A stretch of DNA of 64,000 bases from Schistocerca nitens (Eukaryota > Arthropoda > Insecta > Orthoptera > Acrididae). The translations under genes and the position numbers were made by a program. Of the stretch, positions 10,994 through 22,400 are shown piece after piece. The notes below the pieces were generated by a model. The model saw only the letters and a program-made list of their open reading frames with translations, was not told the DNA's origin and made no database searches. The stretch spans positions 545,095,602-545,159,601 of the forward strand of contig NC_064616.1 of NCBI RefSeq assembly GCF_023898315.1, written 5' to 3'. Position 1 is the stretch's first letter; every line of letters begins with the position of its first letter.

Positions 10994-11398
10994 AAATCTG
11001 ACTTCGTTGCATGGTGATGTCATTTGAAATCTGGTAACAATGTAGACAGCACCCGTAGTGGTTTAGCTGTACTGTTATCTGAGAGCGGATAAATCTGACT
11101 TCAGCCGGCCGAAGTGGCCGTGCGGTTAAAGGCGCTGCAGTCTGGAACCGCAAGACCGCTACGGTCGCAGGTTCGAATCCTGCCTCGGGCATGGATGTTT
11201 GTGATGTCCTTAGGTTAGTTAGGTTTAACTAGTTCTAAGTTCTAGGGGACTAATGACCTCAGCAGTTGAGTCCCATAGTGCTCAGAGCCTTTTGAACCAT
11301 TTTTAACCAAATCTGACTTCGTTGCATGGTGATGTCATTTGAAATCTGGTAACAAAGTAGAGAGCACCCGTAGTGGCTTAGCTGTACTGTTATCTGAG
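10994..11398. repeat. Tandem duplication of about 97 bp, later split by a SINE
   Basis: Unit 1 (10994-11090) begins AAATCTGACTTCGTTGCATGG and ends near GTTATCTGAG. Unit 2 starts at 11091 with the same 12 bases and resumes at 11309-11398, with a few substitutions. The SINE at 11103-11308 sits exactly between. Its target duplication is the first 12 bases of unit 2, so the tandem duplication came before the SINE insertion. Confidence 0.75.
11103..11308 (+). mobile_element. tRNA-derived SINE (family A)
   Basis: Full-length copy: a head beginning AGCCGGCCGAAGTGGCCG with B box GGTTCGAATCC, a body with TTAGGTTAGTTAGGTTTAAC, and a tail ending GAACCATTTTTAACC. It is flanked by the 12 bp duplication AAATCTGACTTC (11091-11102 and 11309-11320). 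Confidence 0.9.
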
Positions 11399-11399
11399 T

Positions 11400-12788
11400 T
11401 TCTCGCATTGTAAACAAGTTGCCTGTCCACCTTGCCCCCGTATTTATATCGGTACATCTATACTAATAGTGAATTATCAGTACAAGAAAGACCTCTGCCA
11501 CCTTAATAAATAAAAAATAAAAATGTTTATGTACAACATCAAGAGAGCGGTTATATAAATGAAGTAATAATTGTATGATTCACGGTCAATGGCGTATTGT
11601 GAAAGGGGGATATTTCTTTTTCATTCCAACACTCTGAAGACATAAAAGTCTGAGGGCCTGAGGGCATGGCGTGAGCGTGAGTCTTGCGCCGATTTCTAGA
11701 GTGTGTTTATGGTCGCTTTGTTTTATTCTGTTATCAGTAGGAAAGGAACACCAATTTACTGCAGTCTGTGAGACGTAAATTTTAAAAATTTTATTGAAAA
11801 CATCTCACTTCTACAAAAGTCAGCTGTTTACTTCTTGTACTGAATAAGTATCACTAAGATTGTGACACGTATCCTACGGCATTAATGTGAAGCTCGTTAT
11901 GTTCTTATGTTCAAGAAATTATAAACGCATTTACTTTCTGAGAAGCCCGAGTGAGGGAAACTGTTATCAAGATGTGAGTAAATACAGTTCTCTGACTGCA
12001 AGAAACGTTCATTTTAATTGTGCGATTTATCTGGAATCTGAAATCACTTTGATAGAACACAGTCGAATATGGAAAAGTATCTGTTGGTGGTTAAAATAAA
12101 GAACTTACGAACAGGCGAGTATAAAAATCACCCATAGCAATTTCTGATGTTCCCAGTAAAGATTTTTTCATTTTTAACCGACCGCGTGGAAATGAGTTAA
12201 TTGTACTATTATTAAAAGTTCAGAAAACCTCTGTATTTCCTGGACTGCAACGATTGCGCTATTGTAGTTTTTTGCAGTCTAGTGCTTTGCCATTTTTATT
12301 TTGTACCGTCTTTTGTAGACATCTGGTTTCTGCTATTTATTTTATTTGTTAACTGTATTTGGTAGTGTTTCTCATACATAATTTCTAGTTCAGAAGAAAC
12401 TTTCGATCTCCATGCCGCTCATGTTTTTCCGCTATCTTGAATAAAATTTGCTTAATAAATGATATAATATGGTACCTGATATCTGTTAGATTTTGGAAAT
12501 CTCCCTCTTCAGTTTTAATACCACCCCCGATCTGCCTTACTAGAAGAGTAAGTTGCTATCCTACTAAAATTTTTATGTTTGCAACCATTATTGCACGGTT
12601 CACTGTTCAACAGTGTGAATTTCATGTGGAAATGGGGCCGACGACAGAGACAATCTTAGAACTCTGCGGAGACTAAATCTAAGAGCTACAAATTACCATG
12701 ACCTTATATCTCACAGGTCGTTAGCTTTGTTTCATGTGTTTTCTAAAACTGCTCTCTGTTAATATTACTGAAGGAATGATAGTTGGCT
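11400..12788. other. No recognisable gene
   Basis: AT-rich DNA with only short frames. I see no transposase, RT or SINE signature and no convincing splice-flanked exon. The region is presumably distal upstream DNA of the gene starting at 13378. Confidence 0.3.
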
Positions 12789-12990
12789 ATAACGTCCCGT
12801 CGACACAGTGGTCATTGGACATGGAGCACTAGCTCGTATTGTGTTCAGGATGGGGAAGGAAATCAGGCGTGTACTTTCAGGGGAACCAGCCCCGGCACTT
12901 GCCTATACCGATTTAGGGTATTACGAAGAAGCTAAATCTGGATGGCGCGACGCGAGTTTGAAGCGTCGTCCTCCGGAATGCGAGTCCCAA
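12789..12990 (-). mobile_element. Second SINE family (B), 5'-truncated copy
   Basis: In the minus sense it begins near a GGGACTCGCATTCCGGAGGACGACG segment, passes a gATTTAGC-like core, and ends ...GACGGGACGTTATAGCC. The same core and the same 3' end (CGACGGGACGTTA) occur in the full-length copy at 54452-54697. The tRNA-like head is missing beyond about 12990, where an A-run of the plus strand begins. Confidence 0.65.
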
Positions 12991-13377
12991 CTATATAAAA
13001 AAAAAAAAAAAACAATTGTTGAACGAATCTTTGAAAAATAGAAACAACCGAAATGGAAACGTTACCTATACCCTCTGATGTTTCTTAGATTCATTAAAAT
13101 GCAAAGAAAAATATAACCTGTAACACATTCAGCCGAGTCCTTAGGCACTTGATTAACAGTTCTGTGGACTTCACTTCATGATTCACGGTCACATCAGCGG
13201 CGAAGGACGTGATAAACTCTGGAGTGAGGACTGCTGCCCTCCACTACGGAAGTTACGGGAAATCGACAGTGAGTCAGCTGCTCTCCATTAGCCAGTGAAT
13301 ACAGAGAATAAAGGCTAGTCGGTTGTCAGTTGCCCTGCAGTGCATACGTCAACGCAGCGAAGGAATTGCCAGCTGAA

Positions 13378-13420
13378 ATGGACGCCTCCCATTGGGTCGC
13401 CGCATTTCTTCTTTTCACCG
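13378..13420 (+). CDS. Exon 1: start codon and signal peptide
   Basis: Codes for MDASHWVAAFLLFT plus the first base of the next codon. The donor CCG|GTAAGTATC is close to the insect consensus. Upstream (13140-13377) is more GC-rich and stop-free only in short stretches, as expected for a 5' untranslated region. A TCAGTTG initiator-like sequence lies near 13326, about 50 bp before the ATG, but no TATA box at the right distance is clear. Confidence 0.65.
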
Positions 13421-16400
13421 GTAAGTATCTTTACAACATGACTAAACTCTTTCGCTGTTTTAATATTTAATTTTCACTGTTTTGTTTGAAGTCCTGGTTT
13501 CAAAATTGGTTCAAATGGCTCTGAGCACTATGGGACTCAACTGCTGAGGTCATTAGTCCCTTAGAACTTAGAACTAGTTAAACCTAACTAACCTAAGGAC
13601 ATCACAAACATCCATGCCCGAGGCAGGATTCGAACCTGCGACCGTAGCGGTCCTGCTGTTCCAGACTGCAGCGCCTTTAACCGCACGGCCACTTCGGCCG
13701 GCAGTCCTGGTTTATAGGATATATTGTAAGCCATCTGAATTTGATTTGGATCCTTGTCATGACTCTAAATCTCTCCCGGACAAAGCTGATATTGTTGTTT
13801 CAACAACGCCGCAACGTATTTCCTTCCACATTATTATTTACAGCAGCTTTTCTCTAACACAAATGATTTTGATTTTATACCTTCCAGAAATAGTGAGGAT
13901 GTTGAATTTAATTTCAACCACTTTACCAAAGCACATCCCTCAACAGATTAGTATTGTAAGAAAATACGATACATTGTAACTAGATTCTTGAGTGTTAGGA
14001 CTTGAACAACTGGTTACGTACCAATCGCCTCTTTCTGTACTCTCTCCTTTCTGGCGCCTCGTCTGAAATACATTGGAGACTATTATTTTAAATTGGGAAG
14101 GTATCGGCCACAAGATAATTAGTTTATTACATCCTTGCCATCCTTGTGGAATAAAGATACTGTTGGTCATATCTGCACTGCGATGCACCTCTCTACGGTT
14201 ACAGATATTAAATTTCCGAGAATAACTCTTCAGTAACACTGCAGCTATAATCCACTTTTCATTTCACTGGCGTCGTATAATCGATATAATCAACACACAC
14301 ATAACCCCATCATTCTGAAATGCGATCGTTTTGAGAAAGGAACCACAGGACTCACCATCCTATCTACGACGGGATAATGAAATCAGAGGCATAAGGTCGG
14401 ATTGAACATGGCTGGGACAAGAAGCATTGTGTGGACTTTTCAAAGAACCCAGCCTTCTATTCGTCTACGATATGCAGACACCGTGGTTCAAGAGGTTCAA
14501 ATGGCTCTGAGCACCATGGGACTTAACATGTATGGTCATTAGTCCCCTAGAACTTAGAACTACTTAAACCTAACTAACCTAAGGACAGCACACAACATCC
14601 AGTCATCACGAGGCAGAGAAAATCCCTGACCCCGCCGGGAATCGAACCCGGGAACCCGGGCGTGGGAAGCGAGAACGCTACCGCACGACCACGAGCTGCG
14701 GACGCAGACACCATGGAAAACTTAAATGTACATGAGCGGACGGCAATGTAAGTTCAGCTTATCCTGGGTGTGAGTAAACTACCGGTCGTTTGAATTCATC
14801 TTTCATACAGGACACCGTAGCTGCCTGACACGAACACGCGAATTAGTCATGCCTTGCACTAGAGAGCAGTGGAAAACACTGCCTAACAAAAAAAAAAAAA
14901 GATTAAGCGCGCAGATGCGGGGGAGCAAACGAAATGATACTTCAATTGTTGAAAGGGTATGTGTTGTGATTTCAGCAATTAAAACACAGACTCAGGTTCA
15001 GATAACACTTGGTAATATGAAGCCACATATCGGTATGATGCTGCACCATCTCTGCCCTGGATGCACGCCATGGTTAGTTTTGGAAGTACTTCATAAAGCC
15101 GTTCTATCACCTCCTGGGGGAAGGTGATCCACGACTGTTGCAGGTGGTCCTTGATGTTCCGGATACTGGTACTGGGACGGAGTTAACGTCTGAACTACTC
15201 TCACACATGTTTTGTTGGATAAAGGTGTAGGTGTCTTGTAGGCCGCTAGGGTACCTCACCATCACGCAGACTGTTCATGGAGATAGATGCCATGTGTGGA
15301 TGCAAATTGCAAAATGACGCCACGATGCTCTCACATATGATGTAACACATGAGGACGCCGGATATAAATAATGTACCGTTGAGCCATCAGAATTTCCTCT
15401 ATCATTTGCAGCCTTCCATCTGTGAGCTGTGGTAATACCTGAACGCTCCTCACACCATGACGCCAGGAGTAACACCTCTGAGCCGCTCCAAAGCAATGTA
15501 AGAATGAGAAATCTCCTCAAGTCGCTGCCATATGCGGGATCGCCAACCGGGGCAGTGCAGAACATGGTTCATCGCTGAAGATAATTCAGTGCCATTCATC
15601 GGTTGTCCATGCATCCTACCGACGGCACCACTCCAAAAGCAGCCGTATATTTTGTAGTGTTTACGACAGCTCACGTAGTAGACAGTAGTTCCCTCCTCGA
15701 CTGCACATAATTTCCGGCTAATGTCGTAGGATGAAACAGAATGCTGCTGTGAATCCATTACTTGTTCTCGGATAACAGAAACGGGTGTGTATGGGCTACG
15801 ATGTGCTTGGTGCGCAGTGCGACGTTCCTCTCCTGTAGCGATCAGACGTCGTTAACAAGAACCTTTGCGGTCAGTATGCTTGCCCTTACGTTTTCGTGTA
15901 GTCTAGCATAGAACCACAGTCACATACGATTGCCCAACAAATCTGGATGCTGTACGATTCTAGCCGATGGAAGTTACCCGGAATTTAGGTTTATTTCCTA
16001 GAGAAATTTCAAGTGGTCATTTCTAGCACCTAGTCTACTTATGAAGTGCGCTAGGTACATGGAAGAACTCTGAAGCACCATGAGATTTTGAAGTAACCGT
16101 GTACGTATTTCTCTGAATGGTTTCTCGATCCATCATGGCAAAAGAGGAGCACAGCGTGCAGCGGTATTAATTTCAGTTGCTTTACTATTGCTTATGCTTC
16201 CACTACATTTATTTCCAGGCACCAGTCGACTGATGACCTCAGATGTTAAGTCTCATAGTGTTCAGAGCCATTTGAACCATTTTCTGTCATAAAACAGCTT
16301 CTGTGACGAAATGGTTTCTCTACAACACTACTCCTGACATGGACTGACCTACTCATAGTCCCATCCTGAACCCAGTAGAACATATTTGGGAAGAGTTATA

Positions 16401-19400
16401 CCGTCGACTTCCCTACAGAGGCCAGTGTCTCATATCACTACGTTCCCTCGGTTCTCGAGGAAGAATGAGCTACCATTCCTCCACACTCATTTAATCACCT
16501 CACTGAAAGTGTCCCAGACAGAGCTGAAGCCACCATAAAGGCGAAGGGTGGACACTACCCATATTAATGTTCCTTGTTTGGATATTTTTTACTAGATAAT
16601 GTAGGTGCATAACATTGCGCTCGTCGTACCAAGTCGGCACAACCGCTTTCCAAGGCCCCTACATGTATGAAACGTTACCTCCCTCTGCGTATAAGTTTGG
16701 TTTGCCACTTCCGTAGCCTGAGTATTTGAATTTTACGGCAGTGTAACTTTAAGAGCAAAAAGACGCAATGTGTAGGCTGTTCGCTACAATGCAGTGAAAA
16801 CCACACGGCTTTCTAGAGCAGATAGTTAACAAAATAAGACTAGCCACACGGGTTAGTGTCATTCATGACAAGACAAAGTGACAATTTAATTGCGTAAGAC
16901 AAAGACGGTAAGACCAGTTATAAACTATTCACTCTAATAGTTAATATAAATGTAAATGGAAAAGATACAGATGGAAAAAAGTAAGTAACTATTTATTTTT
17001 TTCGAAAGTTGCTAATACGTTTATCCTGTGTGAGACAGAACGGTCAATGCCCTCATGGAAAAACGTATGCGGCTGCATATGGAACCATCACTGTACCCTA
17101 GGCGTGCACCTCGTCTTCTGAAGCAACTCGAAGGCCCTGATATCTCTCTCTCTTTTCTCTTTTTCTTTTTTCTTGTTTCTTTTTTTTTTTTTTTTTTTTT
17201 TGGTTGCCCCTTGTACATCAGAAGTTTCGGGAGACTATATAGATTTTAATGAAGTAAAAACGAAACAATTTTTTTTTTCATTTACTGCTCTCAGGTCACT
17301 TAACTTACCTGAAAACTATATGGAAACGCTTCGTTCAGTTTTTCATGGCAGACTTAGTATTTCTCAGAAGTTCTTTTTCTGTTTGTTAATCTGTTGTCAT
17401 ATGAAGTCACTGATTTCAGTAGTGGGTACTTTGCTTTACTAGCCAGATATATAAACGGTACGAAAAAACACTAGTACAGATTTTAATTTCTTCATACAGT
17501 AATGTGACAAGCAGAGTAGACGAATTCAGTAGTAGAGGTGAATCACAACGAATGTTCGAAATGTCCCCCAAAATGTTAGGGTACATCCATGTATTTCGAA
17601 CATGAAACTGACATATAAGTTACGAACTTGCTATCCACAATGTTTTCCTCAAGTTTATTCTCATCATACTCGCATACAATAAGGCCTCTCAGTCACTCCA
17701 CATATAGAAAAGGCTGAAGTCGCACAAAGAACTAAGCAGATATTGTCATCCGTTGTGCTGAGTACGTTGACAGAAAGTTAGATGTCCGAGTGATATTAAG
17801 TAAAGAGCAGTATTTGTAGTTTATGTTCAATGTAGTTTTCTCCAGAGTGTAATTTCTGGGTAAGGAATTCAACCATATGTCAACTGAGACTTTGAAAGTA
17901 CATGCCATCCTCCACAAATGTTCGTTTCAGCTCATTTTTCTCACATTGTTAACATGATGCCAATTATTTGCGCAGAGATGCAGGTGATTTCTTCCACATT
18001 AAATAATTTTGCACTTATCGAGCACGATTTACGTTCACTGTGTATGTACTACTTCGGCCAACATATCAGGTAAAGGCAAATTTCCTTCTACAAAAATAGC
18101 TCTATTAATTTGCAAAATATAATAGTCCTAAAAATGCCTGAAAGGTATTTTTTATTTTGTTCCAGCATCCAAAGGAACACAACAGCGCCCTATCGTTGAT
18201 GATAACGCTCCATTTTTTGATGACTTCCGAGGTTACCGGTCCACAGATGACATTTCAAAGTGAGTATCCTCATGATGACACCAATCGATGACCCGGTACT
18301 TACTTTCATTCAAGGAAGCCATGTATAAAAAGTGCCGTTACATGTACTGTGAGTAAGTTTACCCATGAGCACAGAGAAGGCGCTGAGATATTCTTGCCGA
18401 CCGATGTGGCCGAGTGGTTCTAGGCGCTTCAGTCCGGAACCGCGCTGCTGCTACGGTCGCCGGTTCGAATCCTGCCTAGGGCAGGGATGTGTGTGATGCC
18501 CTTAGGATAGTTAGGTTTAAGTAGTCAAAGTCTAGGGGACTGATGACCTCAGATGTTAAGTCCTATGGTGCTTAGAGCCATTTTTGAGATATTCTTCCCA
18601 GTTTCTATATAGTGCCAATATTTGGAATTCAAGGAGTTTGTCCAAAGATTAAGGAAAATATCTGATGTCTTCTAATACCTTAGCCATGTATGCCAATGAC
18701 GAACTGAATTACGTACACAACTGTAGCATCGAATCGCATACCCTTTGGCCCTGACGACAGGCGCAAGTGATCGTAATGTGGACCTACATCTACAAGGTAT
18801 TCCAGATATATTGCGACAAATTTCAAGGACTTTAAAATTTGCTGTGAGGAACCAGTCGAGGATAAGAATCCGCGTCCGGCAACGTCATCAGCGCAACAGA
18901 GCATCCAATTCATAGGAGACAAGGTCAAGGGCTTTCTACGCAGCAGATAGCTCCATCTTCTCCACTGGCGATCGTGTCAATCCGTCGCGATCACTGAATA
19001 ACAAACAATACAGTGAGACGTTCCGTCAACAGCCCTTCAGCCACATTTTCTGCCGAAGGGGTGGCTTAGTCGCAGTCTCTGACGACTGTGATCTTCGAGG
19101 ATCTGTAGCGCCATCGGATGACGTTTCTCGACACGGGTTCCAGTCCTCGATTTGGTCCTCAAGACAGCTGTGGGGCGTGTGCAGCTGGAATGATCTGGAA
19201 TCCCTGATACGTCTAGATACAAGTCTGACAGGTGACACGTGCGTAAGCATTCTGTGTGATCACCTGCATCCGTTCATGTCCACTGTGCAATCCAACGGAC
19301 TTCCGCAATTCCAGCAGAAGAATGCGACACTTCACACGACCATAATTGCTGCAGAGTAGCTCCAGAAACACTCTTATGAGTTTGAAGACTTCCACCGGCC

Positions 19401-22400
19401 ACTAAACTCCCCAGACATGAACATTACGGAGTTTATCTTGGATGCCTTGCATTGTGCTGTTCAGAAGAAATCTCCATCCCGTCGTACTCTTAAGGATTTA
19501 TCGACAGCCCTGCAGGATTCATAGTGTCAGTGTCGTTTAGGACTACTTCAGACGTTAATCGAGTCCATGCCACGTCGTGTTGGGGAAATTCTGCGTCCTT
19601 GCGGGGCCCTACATGACGTTACGAAGGTGTACCAGTGCCTTTGACTCTACAGTGTATAATAAGTGAGGAGTTTACAGGTTACAGTAACACAAAGCAGCGA
19701 TGAATTTTGAAACCAGGCTTCAGGAACACCTGCCCATAAACAAAGGCAGATAAAGCAATACTTTCCAATTGCAAAACATCTGTTGGCGTCTGACCATTGC
19801 CCGCCTACTATTAATAATGTGCAAGTGTTGCTGAAATTATTCTGTTCTGTACTCTTCTGTTGTAGCAGGGTAGTACAGCAAACAGTTTCGCATTTTTTCA
19901 GGATAAAAATTTTGCAGTTCTCCCGTAAGGGACGCAAACTCAATTTAAATGAAGAATTTGAGATTGTTATACCCATTTTTTTGGTATTGATGGCCTACGC
20001 ACCGCCCAGCTAATCAGCAAAAATCGATCGTTGTTGGGTGTAATGATGGTCATTTTCAAAGAAATATAATCTCGCTGCGGCGAAGTATGCTGGTGTCTCT
20101 TTTATTTTATATTTCATACCCTTATCTTTAAGGCATTTTTTAATTCTTGTTTTTCTATAATGATGACGGCTTTTTTATAAGGAGTAATTACCTCATCGGA
20201 TAGATATCAGTCAACTTTAAACTTAGGTTTTGGTATGTCAATTTAGATATTACATACATTTTCATTTATAAGGCTAGTTGATCTTCTGTGTGTGAATTCG
20301 GCCCTCATTATGGATAAAATATAGACTATGAATGCCATCTGTCGAATTCTACTCTACTACTGGCTCTCTGGGCCCGAATACCATACTTTCGCAGTCTATA
20401 TTTGTTAGCGGGAGGCTCATAGATGTTGTGACCCCCTGCATGATGTTCTGCAATGCACCTGTTCCTAATGTGTGCGGCGTCCTATACGCATGGTAACGAA
20501 TAAAGAACCTACTTGACAGCCGTTAGAGATTTTCAGCTTTTTGTCATCCTAATCGTATTTTGCCGATGTATTTGCATCGTGTAATCATTTTAATGGACGG
20601 TGCGCAACGTGACCAGTTTCTGAAATCTAAAGATGCCTACCACAGGCGAAATGTGTCATCGAAACTTGAAAATTTGACCGAATTTTTATCTAAAATCATA
20701 CTTTGTTTGCTGTATCAGCTTAAATTCCTCTGCGCATGCTGCAGATCATCTAATCCTGTCTTCACGAGCCCTACTGGATCAATACATAAGAGACTGTAGT
20801 CGTTTTCTAGATTTATTGCTTAGTGTTCGTTCCTGAAACATTCTATATAGGTTTCCATAAATCCTACATGGAAATAAAAGCATATGCGGTCTTCACAGAT
20901 ATCTAGAATAGATAGACGCGTAGATACAAGTAAATGATAAACATCATGATGTGGACCGTGTCAACTGAACAAACAAGGAACGCAATAAAGAAAGTTACAT
21001 GGCTGTATGCAGGACATTTACAGGTATTTCACATATAAATAACTAATTATCTATTTCCGAGTATTTCTCCAAGATATAAGAGCAATCGATAACGAGAAAC
21101 GTTATTAATGTACATTTTACGACTGTACTGGGCATTATACACTTACAATAGTCTGGCTCGAGCCCCCACGTGCTATGGCACGAAAATATATATTTTGTTA
21201 CACTCAGATTAATTGAGTGGCCCACAGCTGTGGCTAGTCTCATTCTTTGGTTACATTTTTCGTCATAGGGTGCCAGCTCACATCTGTTGTGAACTGATAC
21301 AAACATACAGATGGTAGTGTTACTAAGAAATACATACTGGTTACAGACTTTTCTTTGATCGCAACAATTTGTTCCATTCAAGAACAGATATGGCCCAAAT
21401 CGTTCCAAGTGTACAATGTTGAGACAAGGTTACTCTAACCAAAGTGCAGCCAAGAAAATATGTGACCAGAGTAGTACTCAAATATTTATTATATGATGGG
21501 TTCCATGGTAGGTTCCACCAACAACCCTGTTTATAAATTTCACCCAAACTATATTCTAGCTGTCGCTCAATGACCAAAGAAAATGACAGCACAATAAACT
21601 GAATAAAATCAAATATATAAAATAGCCCATGACACAACATAATCCACAAATCAGCCTAAATTCCCCTGAAACTAAATAATCCTAAACATATAAACAAAAT
21701 AAAAACAAATTATACATCACCCCAAATCTAAACATTTCTTCTATGAGTACAAGAACGTATTATATGTATACCATTAAATTTCATATTCTCACCAGTCAAC
21801 CTCATGGTGAACTATATCGACCCCCAACGCACCAAAAGAATTTGGTGTGCCCGAATCACAATCATTATAAACAATAAAAAATGCCACTCAATTTCCCTCT
21901 CTCACATTCACATCCTATAATGCACATACAAATCATTATGAGAGTATTAGCTGTGTAAATTAGCTGTCTCACAGCTTCAAGTACCACTATATTTTTACCA
22001 AGACAAACATGAAAACCACTAGGCCATTCCGAAAATCCTTAAAAGTAAACACAATTGTAAATAGTATAAAGCAAGGAGTACCTTGGAAAGAAAAACATAG
22101 CTATTATACACTTGATAAATTATCCTCTAACTGCTTCCCACTCTGCCAGTGCTATAGGGTATGACATGACCTTAATGCGTTCATGTGGATTTATCCTGAG
22201 TGAATACTCAAAAGAACTCACCTTCCCAGGTTTTTCAGAAAACACATGTTTGTTTTTAATCAGTAATTAATATAATTCTGCCTTTTCATCCTCAGATATC
22301 CCCTATGTGCCACTTAGATTGTCCCTTGACTCTTTCTTAACCTATATCTCATCCATTAAGCACTGTGATACATGCAAAGTAGCCACCAATTCTTCATCAT

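Noticed and set aside
17021..17249. Lys-rich and Phe-rich short frames
   Set aside because: They translate the CT/T tract and nothing else.
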